Of a stretch of DNA of 32,261 nt, positions 16,288-23,847 are shown one piece after another; position 1 is the stretch's first letter, and every line of letters starts with the position of its first letter. Source of the DNA: a bacterium (GTDB lineage Bacteria; Patescibacteriota; Patescibacteriia; Patescibacteriales; VMTK01); contig JAUYAT010000007.1 of assembly GCA_030693295.1 (NCBI GenBank), forward strand, positions 1 through 32,261, read 5' to 3'. The translations under genes were made by a program, and so were the position numbers. The notes beneath the pieces were generated by a model that saw only the letters and a program-made list of their open reading frames with translations, searched no databases and was not told where the DNA came from.

Positions 16288-16473
16288 ATGGCGAGAAAAG
16301 CATTGATAGCAAAAGCAAAGAAGAAACCAAAATACTCCACGCGAATAGTACGGCGCTGTTGGCGTTGCGGGAAAAACCGCGGTTATATGCGCGATTTTGG
16401 CTTATGCCGAATTTGTTTCCGCGAATTGGCCAGCAACGGCAATATACCGGGAATAACTAAATCAAGTTGGTAA
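16288..16473 (+). CDS. rpsN: 30S ribosomal protein S14, zinc (type Z)
   Basis: 61 residues with CWRCG and CRICF, the four zinc-binding cysteines of the short C+ form of uS14. The core RRCWRCGKNRGYMRDFGLCR and the end GNIPGITKSSW are typical. The start is MARKALIAKAKKKPKY. It is in the expected place between rplE and rpsH. Confidence 0.97.
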   Translation: MARKALIAKAKKKPKYSTRIVRRCWRCGKNRGYMRDFGLCRICFRELASNGNIPGITKSSW

Positions 16474-16507
16474 ATTGTGTATTTTATTTTTAATTTTTTA
16501 TATTTTT

Positions 16508-16921
16508 ATGACAGATCCAATCGCAGACATGTTAACAAGAATAAGAAACGCCCAGTCTGTTCGCAAACCGCAGGTTGTTTTGCCTATGAGTAAGATTAAA
16601 TATGAGATAGCCAAAATTTTAGAGCGAGGAAACTGGGTTGGAAAAGTTGAAATTATAAAAGTAAAAAGCAAAAAAAACAGCGGCGCCGTTTTCAATGATT
16701 TAAAAATAATTTTAAAATATAATAAAAATGGCAGTTCGGCCATAACATCGCTTGAAAGAATCAGCAAGCCGGGCCGCAGGATTTACGCCGGCAAAGGCGA
16801 ACTGCCCAAGGTATTAAATAATTTAGGCATAGCGATAATTTCCACACCCTTTGGCCTAATGACCAATAAAGAAGCGCGCGAAAAAGCCGTTGGCGGGGAA
16901 ATTATTTGCGAAATCTATTAA
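16508..16921 (+). CDS. rpsH: 30S ribosomal protein S8
   Basis: 137 residues from ATG 16508 (MTDPIADMLTRIRNAQ), a standard uS8 start. An in-frame ATG 33 bases upstream would add hydrophobic non-S8 residues and is rejected. RISKPGRRIYAGKGELPKVL and the closing ISTPFGLMTNKEAREKAVGG are conserved. S8 is the translational repressor of the spc operon in E. coli. The gap to rplF is 8 bases. Confidence 0.97.
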   Translation: MTDPIADMLTRIRNAQSVRKPQVVLPMSKIKYEIAKILERGNWVGKVEIIKVKSKKNSGAVFNDLKIILKYNKNGSSAITSLERISKPGRRIYAGKGELPKVLNNLGIAIISTPFGLMTNKEAREKAVGGEIICEIY

Positions 16922-16929
16922 CAAATACT

Positions 16930-17475
16930 ATGTCACGTTTAGGAAAATTGCCAATTATATTGCCCGAAGGAACTCAAGCTAAAGTTGAGAATGATTTTAT
17001 TATCGTTAAAGGACCGAAGGGCGAATTAAAGCAGAAATTGCATAAATTAATAAAAGTTGATATAGATGATAAAGAGGCGAGGGTAAAAGTTGCCAACCCC
17101 GAGGATAAGAGAGAGAGAGCCTTGTGGGGCCTTTACCGCAGTTTGATTAACAATATGGCAATCGGCGTTAACGAGGGTTTTGAAAAAAAGCTGGAAATTA
17201 TCGGTGTCGGCTACAAGGCGTCAATTAGCGGAGATAAAGTGTTGTTGAACATGGGGTATTCGCACCCGGTTATATATGATTTGCCTTCCGGCATTGCCGC
17301 TAAAGTCGAAGGCAACATAATTACAATAAACGGCATTGATAAATATTTAGTAGGCGAGGTAGCGGCTCAAATCAAAAAAGTAAGAAAACCCGAGCCGTAT
17401 AAAGGCAAGGGAATTAAATATGTCGGCGAGGTAATAAAGAGAAAGGCGGGCAAGACCGCGGCGAAAGGCAAATAA
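16930..17475 (+). CDS. rplF: 50S ribosomal protein L6
   Basis: 181 residues from ATG 16930 (MSRLGKLPIILPEG). Two related L6 domains are present, with the GPKGELKQKLH, RALWGLYRSLINNM, EIIGVGYKA and GIDKYLVGEVAAQIKKVRKPEPYKGKG motifs of uL6. An in-frame ATG at 16906 overlaps the end of rpsH and is not favoured. A lysine-rich tail follows. rplR starts 2 bases after the stop. Confidence 0.97.
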   Translation: MSRLGKLPIILPEGTQAKVENDFIIVKGPKGELKQKLHKLIKVDIDDKEARVKVANPEDKRERALWGLYRSLINNMAIGVNEGFEKKLEIIGVGYKASISGDKVLLNMGYSHPVIYDLPSGIAAKVEGNIITINGIDKYLVGEVAAQIKKVRKPEPYKGKGIKYVGEVIKRKAGKTAAKGK

Positions 17476-17477
17476 AT

Positions 17478-17831
17478 ATGGATAAACAAAAAATAAAACA
17501 ATTGAAAAGGGTTAGGCGGAAAGGCAGGGTTCGCGCCAAAATTACAGGCACAAATAAGCTGCCAAGGTTATCCGTGTTCAGGTCCAACAAAGGCATGTAT
17601 TTGCAGTTGATTGACGACGCGAAAGGAAACACTTTAGCCAGCGTTCATAGCAAAGAGATAAAGAAAAAAGATAAAAAAATTTCCATTAGTTTTGAAATGG
17701 GAAAATTAATCGCTAAAAAAGCTCTGGATAAAAAAATAAAACAAGCCGTGTTTGACCGCGGAGGGTATAAATATCACGGCCGCGTTAAAGCCGCGGCGGA
17801 CGGAGCGAGAGAAGGAGGATTAGAATTTTAG
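17478..17831 (+). CDS. rplR: 50S ribosomal protein L18
   Basis: 117 residues: RRKGRVRAKITGTNKLPRLS, SNKGMYLQLIDDAKGNTLAS, KQAVFDRGGYKYHGRVKAAA and the terminal DGAREGGLEF, all uL18, the main 5S rRNA binder. It is complete. Downstream the operon is interrupted by a 74-nt palindromic repeat before rpsE. Confidence 0.97.
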   Translation: MDKQKIKQLKRVRRKGRVRAKITGTNKLPRLSVFRSNKGMYLQLIDDAKGNTLASVHSKEIKKKDKKISISFEMGKLIAKKALDKKIKQAVFDRGGYKYHGRVKAAADGAREGGLEF

Positions 17832-17842
17832 ATACGCCAGTC

Positions 17843-17916
17843 TGTCATTCCCGCGAAAGCGGGAATCCAGGGGTTAAGCGAGTAAAATCTGGATTCCCGC
17901 TTTCGCGGGAATGACA
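17843..17916. repeat. 74-nt palindromic repeat between rplR and rpsE
   Basis: Two 28-nt arms (17843-17870 and 17889-17916) are perfect inverted copies. Each contains its own hairpin TCCCGCGAAAGCGGGA or its complement. The central 18 bases are GGGTTAAGCGAGTAAAAT. The arm (TGTCATTCCCGC... AATCCAG) is of the kind found dispersed in many bacterial genomes, like a MITE. There is no T-run, so transcription should read through into rpsE. Confidence 0.93.
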
Positions 17917-17918
17917 AT

Positions 17919-17927
17919 GGAGGAGGT
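17919..17927 (+). promoter_or_regulatory. Strong SD-like site before rpsE
   Basis: GGAGGAGGT lies directly after the palindrome, 28 bases from the ATG at 17956 but 7 bases from an in-frame ATT (17935-17937). In a block where SD sites are rare, it raises the possibility of an ATT start or of an SD brought by the repeat. Confidence 0.5.
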
Positions 17928-17955
17928 AAATTTAATTATTCAACAGTTTAAATAT

Positions 17956-18531
17956 ATGACAGAACAAAATAAAATACAAGCCAAACCGGCTGAAGCGAAT
18001 AAAGGGGCTTCAAGGGGCGGTAAAAGAGGCGGCTTTAGAAATAGAAGCGAACAAATACCGGAAGAATTTGAACAAAGAATCATAGATATCGCGAGAGTAA
18101 CCCGCGTTATGGCAGGCGGAAAAAGAATGAGATTCAGAGCTTGCGTGGCAATCGGCAATAAAAAAGGCAAAGCGGCCATTGGGCTGGCTAAAGGCGCTGA
18201 TGTTACTAATGCTGTCACCAAAGCTGTTAGTAGAGCCAAAAAAAATATTATTGAAGTTCCAATCGTAAATGACACCATCCCGCATGAAATCAGGCAAAAA
18301 TACGGCGCGGCGGAAATTTTGTTCAAACCGGCCCGCAAGGGCAGAGGCATTATCGCGGGCGGAGCCGTGAGAATTATTGTTGAATTATCCGGAATTAAAA
18401 ATATTACCAGCAAGATATTGGGCACAAACAATAAGGTTAACAATGTAAAGTGCGCGATTGAAGCGCTGAAGAGATTGAAGAAAGTGGAAAAGAATGAAAA
18501 GGCGGATCAAAAAATCGGGGAACAAAAATAG
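17956..18531 (+). CDS. rpsE: 30S ribosomal protein S5
   Basis: 191 residues from ATG 17956 (MTEQNKIQAKPAE). The double-stranded RNA-binding fold has VTRVMAGGKRMRFRACVAIG, and the C-terminal domain IPHEIRQKYGAAEILFKPAR and GIIAGGAVRIIVELSGI, as in uS5 at the mRNA entry site. About 45 charged residues precede the core. An ATG at 17911 lies inside the upstream palindrome and an in-frame ATT at 17935 fits the SD, so the true start is uncertain by up to 15 residues. rplO follows with no rpmD between them. Confidence 0.96.
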   Translation: MTEQNKIQAKPAEANKGASRGGKRGGFRNRSEQIPEEFEQRIIDIARVTRVMAGGKRMRFRACVAIGNKKGKAAIGLAKGADVTNAVTKAVSRAKKNIIEVPIVNDTIPHEIRQKYGAAEILFKPARKGRGIIAGGAVRIIVELSGIKNITSKILGTNNKVNNVKCAIEALKRLKKVEKNEKADQKIGEQK

Positions 18532-18563
18532 TTAAATTAATAATTTTTATATTTTTAAATATT

Positions 18564-18598
18564 TATTTTTGGTATTTGGTATTTAATTTTTGATTTTC
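18564..18598. repeat. Heptamer-period spacer before rplO
   Basis: TATTTTT, GGTATTT, GGTATTT, AATTTTT, GATTTTC: five 7-nt units ending 2 bases before the rplO ATG. Confidence 0.7.
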
Positions 18599-18600
18599 AT

Positions 18601-19023
18601 ATGACATTAAGGTTACATACAATTAAACCGGCCAAGGGCTCAACTAAAAAAAGGAAACGAGTGGGCAGAGGCAATGCTTCAGGCCACGGCACTTATAGCG
18701 GAAGAGGCCTGAAAGGGCAAAAGTCAAGATCAGGCGGAAAAAACGGCTTGAAACGTTTGGGTATGAAGACGACTTTGCTCAATATTCCCAAAAAGCGGGG
18801 TTTTAAATCTCAAAAGCCGAAGAATCAAGCTGTAAATCTGGCCAGTATTAATAAATATTTTAAGGATGGAGATGTTGTTAATCCTCAAAACTTGCTAAAG
18901 GCGGGCTTAATCGGCGCGGCAAAATCGTCTGTTAAGATTCTTGGAAAAGGGGAGCTTAAACTGAAAAATGTAAAGTTTGAAGGAGTGAAGATGAGCGGAA
19001 GCGTTAAAAATCAGATTAACTAA
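18601..19023 (+). CDS. rplO: 50S ribosomal protein L15
   Basis: 140 residues: LRLHTIKPAKGSTKKRKRVG, RGNASGHGTYSGRGLKGQKS, the SGGKNGLKRLGMKT loop and KILGKGELKLKNVKFEG, typical of uL15. In most bacteria L30 is encoded between rpsE and rplO. Here the gap is 69 AT-rich bases with no ORF, matching the L30 loss known for CPR bacteria. secY starts 6 bases downstream. Confidence 0.97.
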   Translation: MTLRLHTIKPAKGSTKKRKRVGRGNASGHGTYSGRGLKGQKSRSGGKNGLKRLGMKTTLLNIPKKRGFKSQKPKNQAVNLASINKYFKDGDVVNPQNLLKAGLIGAAKSSVKILGKGELKLKNVKFEGVKMSGSVKNQIN

Positions 19024-19029
19024 GATACA

Positions 19030-20301
19030 ATGTTAAATAAACTCGTCCAAATTTGGAAAGCCAAGGATTTGCGCAACAGCGTGTTGTATGTTTTAACTAT
19101 GCTGGTTATTTTTCGTTTGGCCGCGCACATACCCATACCCGGCGTTGATATCGCCGCTTTAAAAGAGTTTTTTTCTTCAAATCAGATTTTGGGCTTGCTT
19201 AATATTTTTTCCGGCGGCAGCATGGAAAATTTTTCCATTGTCATGATGGGGATAGCCCCCTACATTACAGCTTCAATTATTTTTCAGCTTTTAGCCATGA
19301 TCGTTCCCAAATTGGAAGAAATGCAAAAAGAAGAGGCGGGCAGGCAAAAAATCAACATGTGGACTCGCTTGGCGACAGTTCCTTTGGCCGCCTTGCAGTC
19401 ATACAGCATGATAACATTGCTCAGGCGGTCTTCCGCCGGCATTTTAGGCGATATCAGCTTTTTTGATTTATTCGCAATGATAGTTACCATAACCGCCGGC
19501 ACTATCTTTTTAATGTGGATCGGCGAGTTAATCAGCGAAAAGAAAATCGGCAACGGCATTTCATTGTTAATTTTCGCCGGCATTGTCGCGAGCTTGCCGC
19601 AGGCTGTTCAGCAGATTCTTGCCACCTTTGATTTATCCCAGCTGTTTACTTTAATCGGCTTTATCGTTATAGCTTTAATTACTGTTGTCGGAGTAGTGAT
19701 TATTACCGAAGGCCAGCGGAATATACCGGTGCAATACGCCAGGCAAATCAGGGGCCACAGGATGTACGGCGGCACCAGCACCCACCTGCCTTTGAGAGTT
19801 AATATGGCTGGCGTAATTCCCATTATTTTCGCGATTTCCGTTGTTTTATTTCCTCCGATGATCGCCCAGTTTTTTATTCATGCCAAGAGCGCATGGATAG
19901 CCAAGGCCTCTGAATGGACAATCTCAATTTTTCAAAATCAATTATTTTACGGCATAATTTATTTTTTGCTGGTTTTCGCTTTCACTTATTTTTACACCGA
20001 AGTTATTTTTCATCCGGCTCAGATCGCGGAAAATCTGCAAAAACAAGGCGGTTTTATTCCCGGCATCAGGCCGGGCAGGCACACCAGCGAGTATTTGGCC
20101 AACACCACCCACAAGATTATTTTTGCCGGCGCCTTGTTTTTGGGCACAATCGCCATTTTGCCTTTGATTATGCGCTATTTTACCGGCATGGAGTCTTTGG
20201 CCGTAGGCGGCACAAGCTTGCTTATCGTTGTGGCGGTTGTCATAGAAACGGTTAAACAAGTTGAATCGCAGCTTACTATGAGAGAATATGAGGGAATGTA
20301 G
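19030..20301 (+). CDS. secY: Preprotein translocase subunit SecY
   Basis: 423 residues with ten predicted membrane helices. It opens LRNSVLYVLTMLVIFRLAAH-IPIPGVD, followed by the plug region, FSGGSMENFSIVMMGIAPYI and ITEGQRNIPVQYARQIRG. TFAYTYFYTEV-like helix 8 and RPGRHTSEYL complete the family signature. SecY forms the protein-conducting channel for secretion and membrane insertion. It closes the spc block here and is followed by a heptamer array and a terminator. adk, usually next, is displaced by about 3.5 kb. Confidence 0.97.
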   Translation: MLNKLVQIWKAKDLRNSVLYVLTMLVIFRLAAHIPIPGVDIAALKEFFSSNQILGLLNIFSGGSMENFSIVMMGIAPYITASIIFQLLAMIVPKLEEMQKEEAGRQKINMWTRLATVPLAALQSYSMITLLRRSSAGILGDISFFDLFAMIVTITAGTIFLMWIGELISEKKIGNGISLLIFAGIVASLPQAVQQILATFDLSQLFTLIGFIVIALITVVGVVIITEGQRNIPVQYARQIRGHRMYGGTSTHLPLRVNMAGVIPIIFAISVVLFPPMIAQFFIHAKSAWIAKASEWTISIFQNQLFYGIIYFLLVFAFTYFYTEVIFHPAQIAENLQKQGGFIPGIRPGRHTSEYLANTTHKIIFAGALFLGTIAILPLIMRYFTGMESLAVGGTSLLIVVAVVIETVKQVESQLTMREYEGM

Positions 20302-20302
20302 A

Positions 20303-20337
20303 GATTTTTGATTTGCGATTTTGGATTTTTGATTTAG
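20303..20337. repeat. Heptamer array after secY
   Basis: GATTTTT, GATTTGC, GATTTTG, GATTTTT, GATTTAG: five units in strict 7-nt register, ending at the secY terminator. Confidence 0.8.
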
Positions 20338-20338
20338 T

Positions 20339-20360
20339 ACCCCTGTTTTCGGGGTTTTTT
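20339..20360 (+). terminator. Terminator after secY
   Basis: ACCCC-TGTTTTC-GGGGT followed by TTTTT. It ends the ribosomal/secY transcription unit. Confidence 0.75.
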
Positions 20361-20375
20361 ATTTGAGAGGATTTG

Positions 20376-20384
20376 TGGTATAAT
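20376..20384 (+). promoter_or_regulatory. Extended -10 promoter for the ABC exporter
   Basis: TGG-TATAAT at 20376-20384; no convincing -35. The same TGG-TATAAT form precedes pyrF (30213-30221). Confidence 0.6.
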
Positions 20385-20413
20385 ATAAGTGCAAAAATTA
20401 AAATTAATTTTAC

Positions 20414-20441
20414 ATTTTGATTTTTAAATTTTGATTTTTTT
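20414..20441. repeat. Heptamer-period leader directly before the ABC ATPase ATG
   Basis: ATTTTGA, TTTTTAA, ATTTTGA, TTTTTTT, then ATG with no gap. It can also be read as a 14-nt unit repeated twice. Confidence 0.7.
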
Positions 20442-21893
20442 ATGCAGCCGCTAATTAAAGCTAAAAATTTGAATTTTGTATATAACAAAGGCAAAGATAA
20501 TGAATTTCAGGCGCTGATAAATATCAATTTGGAAATATACCCTGAAGAATACATTATTTTTTTCGGGCCTTCCGGATGCGGCAAATCAACTTTGCTTAAT
20601 GTAATTTCAGGGCTGGAAACGCCTGATGAAGGCATTATTATAGTCGCGGAAAAGGATTTAACCAAGATGAACGGGAAAGAATTCGCCCAGTATCACCGCG
20701 AAAAAATCGGCATGATTTTTCAGGCGTATAATTTAATCAACAGCTTGTCGGTTTTGGATAATGTCGCTTTGCCCCAGGTCTTTTTAAGTATCAGCAAGAA
20801 AGAAAGGGAAAAGAAATCATTTGAATTGCTGGAGCGTTTCGGCATTATAAAGCAGGCAAAAAAAATTCCCATGGAATTGTCCGGCGGCCAGCAGCAAAGA
20901 ATCGGCATCGCCAGGTCAATTGTCAACAATCCGGATATTATTTTAGCCGATGAGCCGGTTGGCAATTTAGATTCGGTATCGGCGAAAAACGTTTTGGAAA
21001 TTTTAAAAGACCTTAACGAGAAAGAAAAAAAGACGATTATTTTAGTTACCCACAATCCGGAAAATTTGGCGTTTGGCGACAGAATTTTTTATATGAAAGA
21101 CGGAATGATTGTCAGGGAAACGGTTAATCGCGACAGGCATAAATTAAGAGCCGGGCAGAGCGAGATTATTAAAAAAGCGCCGACGGCGGAAATAGAAGAT
21201 TTGATGCGGGCTTATCAAGGATTGACCCAGGAACAAATCAATGTGATTATCATGCCTTATAAAGCCAAAATATTCGCCCATCATTTTATTACCAATCGCA
21301 ACATGGAGGAAGAAAAAGTATTTGAAGAAATTATTTACAGGAAATTATTAAACACTATTTCGCATGAGCAATTTTTAGAAACTTTAAATCGGCCGTACCA
21401 TGAAGGGGGAGTCGGCTTTGACAGGCGAACCGCTGAAAATATAACAAGAAGGATTAATAGAAAAATCAGAATGGCTTTTTATCTTTACAGAAAAGGCCAT
21501 CAGCGCAAGGATGAGCAAGCGGGCCATAAAAAAATAACCGATGAGGAAAAGTCGGAAAAATTAACTTATTATTTGTTAAATACCTGCTATGGAGATTATT
21601 ACAATGATTTGGACAAAACCGCGATGGAGCGGATTAAGCAAGCCGTGGAAGAGCGCTTATTTCGCGGCTTAAGCAAGGTTGATTTTTATAATTTTTTGGA
21701 CAAACCCTTTAAAGAGGGCGGGGTCGGCCTAAACAGCAAGACGGTCAGGACATTAACGGAAGAGCTTGAATTAATATTAATATTGGGTTATGGCATGGCC
21801 CAAAGACTACAGAACAAAAGCGAATTTTTGTCTCCGGCCGGCAAATTAAGCGCGGGTAAATTGGCCATAGCCCAAAAAATCAGATTCCGGTAA
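20442..21893 (+). CDS. ABC exporter ATPase (MacB/LolD-like) with duplicated novel C-terminal domain
   Basis: Residues 1-225 are a complete MacB/LolD-class ATPase: GPSGCGKST (Walker A), QAYNLIN (Q loop), LSGGQQQRIGIARS (signature), ILADEPVGNLD (Walker B) and LVTHNP (H loop). Family members normally end near residue 230. This one runs to 483. The extra 250 residues contain two related segments, one with RPYHEGGVGFDRRTAENITR (motif from residue 318) and one with KPFKEGGVGLNSKTVRTLTE (motif from residue 422). Each is preceded by a helix with an F-x-x-x-L pattern. I do not recognise this domain. With the FtsX-like permease 35 bases downstream it should form a type VII (MacB-like) ABC system, probably mechanotransmission or export rather than import. 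Confidence 0.9.
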   Translation: MQPLIKAKNLNFVYNKGKDNEFQALININLEIYPEEYIIFFGPSGCGKSTLLNVISGLETPDEGIIIVAEKDLTKMNGKEFAQYHREKIGMIFQAYNLINSLSVLDNVALPQVFLSISKKEREKKSFELLERFGIIKQAKKIPMELSGGQQQRIGIARSIVNNPDIILADEPVGNLDSVSAKNVLEILKDLNEKEKKTIILVTHNPENLAFGDRIFYMKDGMIVRETVNRDRHKLRAGQSEIIKKAPTAEIEDLMRAYQGLTQEQINVIIMPYKAKIFAHHFITNRNMEEEKVFEEIIYRKLLNTISHEQFLETLNRPYHEGGVGFDRRTAENITRRINRKIRMAFYLYRKGHQRKDEQAGHKKITDEEKSEKLTYYLLNTCYGDYYNDLDKTAMERIKQAVEERLFRGLSKVDFYNFLDKPFKEGGVGLNSKTVRTLTEELELILILGYGMAQRLQNKSEFLSPAGKLSAGKLAIAQKIRFR

Positions 21894-21911
21894 ATTTAAT
21901 AATTATTTCGT

Positions 21912-21917
21912 TATAAT
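21912..21917 (+). promoter_or_regulatory. Possible internal -10 before the permease gene
   Basis: TATAAT 11 bases before the ATG at 21929 would give a leader of about 5 nt. No -35 is seen. Confidence 0.3.
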
Positions 21918-21928
21918 ACATTAATTTT

Positions 21929-23140
21929 ATGTTAGTCGCGGACATCTTAAGATTATCAACCAGAATGTTCAGAACCAACCGTTCCAGAACTATTTTGACC
22001 ATACTGGGCATCAGCGTCGGCATCGGCACCATATTATTTTTAGTTTCCATGGGTTACGGCTTACAGAGGCTGATTTTAGGCCAAATCACCACCTCTGAAT
22101 CTTTGCTTAGCTTGGATGTAAGCACGGGCGATGCGGCCGGCTTAAAATTAAACAATGAATCGGTGGAGGATATTAAAAAAATCGCCGGGGTTGAAAAAAT
22201 AAGCCCGCTGGTCTCCATAACTTCGCAAATGAATGTATCGGATATTTCTTCCGAACTGGTTACCGATTTTGCCAACAGCGATTATTTCAATTTGGAGGGG
22301 ACGATGCTGAAAAAGGGAAATTTTTATTCCGACAGCGAGCAGGATACGAATAAAATTATTATTTCTTCGTCCGCTTTAAAACTTTTTAATTTAGACGAGG
22401 ACAATTGTTTTGACAATAAAAAAATCGGTTTTACCTTATTTTTACCCGATAAAGACGAAAACGGCGAAAATTTATCCAGAAACACGGTAAAACTGGACCA
22501 GGAATTTCAAATAATAGGCATTATAGAAGAGGAAAACTCCAATTATGTTTATTTGCCTTTTGGCATTATCCAGAAGTTAAATGTTGAAGACTATGGCAGG
22601 TTGAAGGTTAAAGTTGATTATAAAGATAATTTAAATCCGGTAAGGGAATCCATCATAGAGCGGGGATATATGGTAAGCGCGCTGTCGGATATTATTGAAC
22701 AGGCGAACCAGATTTTTAGGACCGCGCAAATAGTCTTGGCTTTATTCGGCATAATCGCTTTGCTGGTAAGCGCCATCGGCATGTTTAATACCATGACCAT
22801 CGCCTTGCTTGAACGAACGCAGGAGATCGGCATTATGAAAACGCTGGGAGCGACCGGCGTGGATATCTGGAATATGTTTTTGGGCGAGTCTTTTATAATC
22901 GGTTTTTTCGGCGGAGTCGGCGGCATAATTATCGGCATGGCGGGCGGCGAGGTTTTCAATTACGGCATTAATTTCTTGGCCAAAGCTTTCGGCGGCGAGA
23001 AGATTGATTTGTTTTACACGCCGATTTGGTTTATCTTTTTTGTCATAATTTTTTCCACCATTGTCGGGCTGATAACCGGCATTTATCCGGCAAGCCGGGC
23101 GGCGAAAATAAATTGCTTGGAGGCTTTAAGATATAAATAA
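21929..23140 (+). CDS. ABC transporter permease, FtsX/MacB family
   Basis: 403 residues. An N-terminal helix (TILTILGISVGIGTILFLVS, residues about 21-45) is followed by an extracytoplasmic MacB_PCD-like domain to about residue 260. Three further helices come next, including MFNTMTIALLERTQEIGIMK, then GGVGGIIIGMAGG and IVGLITGIYPASRAAK. The ERTxEIGIMKTLGAT coupling-helix motif and the PASRAAK-A-EALRYK ending are diagnostic. It pairs with the ATPase gene immediately upstream. In a cell probably lacking an outer membrane it is unlikely to work as a tripartite efflux pump; lipoprotein, peptide or cell-wall stress functions are possible. Confidence 0.92.
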   Translation: MLVADILRLSTRMFRTNRSRTILTILGISVGIGTILFLVSMGYGLQRLILGQITTSESLLSLDVSTGDAAGLKLNNESVEDIKKIAGVEKISPLVSITSQMNVSDISSELVTDFANSDYFNLEGTMLKKGNFYSDSEQDTNKIIISSSALKLFNLDEDNCFDNKKIGFTLFLPDKDENGENLSRNTVKLDQEFQIIGIIEEENSNYVYLPFGIIQKLNVEDYGRLKVKVDYKDNLNPVRESIIERGYMVSALSDIIEQANQIFRTAQIVLALFGIIALLVSAIGMFNTMTIALLERTQEIGIMKTLGATGVDIWNMFLGESFIIGFFGGVGGIIIGMAGGEVFNYGINFLAKAFGGEKIDLFYTPIWFIFFVIIFSTIVGLITGIYPASRAAKINCLEALRYK

Positions 23141-23143
23141 CTA

Positions 23144-23177
23144 CCCGCGAATTTACAAATAAAGGTAAATTTGCGGG
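23144..23177. terminator. Long hairpin after the ABC permease gene
   Basis: CCCGCGAATTTAC and GTAAATTTGCGGG form 13 pairs (one G-T) around AAATAAAG. The following bases are A-rich, so termination on the plus strand is uncertain; it may act as a 3'-end hairpin. Confidence 0.55.
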
Positions 23178-23189
23178 AAATAAAAATAT

Positions 23190-23819
23190 ATGTCTGTAAA
23201 ATCATCATTTTCACTTGCCGAAATCAACCGCAGATTCAGCGGCAAGGATATAGGAAATTTACGGGGTATAGGAAATTTAAGAGAAAGGCTTAAAAGCGCG
23301 GGAGAAAAAGTGCCGACAAATATCAAGGCTAAGGAGGTGCTGGCTCGCGCCTTGAAAGACAAAAGTAAAGAGCAAAGGGAGAAGTATTTTGAAGGGCTTG
23401 GTTTGCAGGATAAAAAAAGGAAAAAAATTGAAAGTGAAATTTTCGGCAAAGGCGAAAAAAGCCTTCATGAGCAGAAAATGGCGAAAAAAGCGGCTGAAAA
23501 AAAAGAAAAAGTAAATATTTATTTAAGCAGAAGGTCTGCCGAGGAAACAGATGAATATAAAAGGCAAAAGGGCGGGTGGTATAAAGGCGATGGATATAAT
23601 CAAGGATTTGCCGGACAGGCCGCCAGCGATGGCTCTAACACCGGATTTGCCGGCCCGGGACAGGCGCCGCAAACAGGGCAAGATGATAAGCCGGCCGGCG
23701 CGCCGGGGCGGTCTAAGTTTCAAACAATAGGCGGCGCGGGCAATCCTCCGGCCGGCGATGATAAAAATAACCCGCCGGAACCTCCTGCCGCGCCGCCGAT
23801 TACGCTTTTGCCGATATAG
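23190..23819 (+). CDS. Hypothetical protein with basic helical N-half and Gly/Pro-rich disordered C-half (209 aa)
   Basis: I do not recognise a family. Residues 1-120 are lysine-rich and helical (AKEVLARALKDKSKEQREKY), with a small duplication GNLRGIGNLRERL. Residues 125-209 are glycine-, proline- and alanine-rich with two similar QGFAGQAASDGS / TGFAGPGQAPQT segments, and end in PPAAPPITLLPI. There is no signal peptide or membrane segment. It lies between the ABC exporter and adk, 29 bases before adk. It could be a nucleic-acid-associated or scaffold protein; that is only a guess from composition. Confidence 0.65.
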   Translation: MSVKSSFSLAEINRRFSGKDIGNLRGIGNLRERLKSAGEKVPTNIKAKEVLARALKDKSKEQREKYFEGLGLQDKKRKKIESEIFGKGEKSLHEQKMAKKAAEKKEKVNIYLSRRSAEETDEYKRQKGGWYKGDGYNQGFAGQAASDGSNTGFAGPGQAPQTGQDDKPAGAPGRSKFQTIGGAGNPPAGDDKNNPPEPPAAPPITLLPI

Positions 23820-23847
23820 GATTTAGAATTTAGAGTTTTATATTTTT
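23820..23847. repeat. Heptamer-period leader directly before adk
   Basis: GATTTAG, AATTTAG, AGTTTTA, TATTTTT, then ATG with no gap. Confidence 0.65.

Noticed and set aside
17843-17916. CRISPR-like pair of repeated hairpins
   Set aside because: There are only two copies, in inverted orientation, with an 18-nt centre and no cas genes. It is a palindromic element, not an array.
17911-17955. ATG at 17911 as the rpsE start
   Set aside because: It lies inside the palindromic repeat (AATGACA end) and upstream of the SD-like site, so it is an accident of the element.
18532-18600. Hidden rpmD between rpsE and rplO
   Set aside because: The gap is 69 bases, AT-rich, with no ORF long enough for L30 in any frame.
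23143-23178. Certain terminator after the ABC permease
   Set aside because: The stem is long, but an A-rich rather than T-rich sequence follows on the plus strand; it is kept only as a hairpin with moderate confidence.
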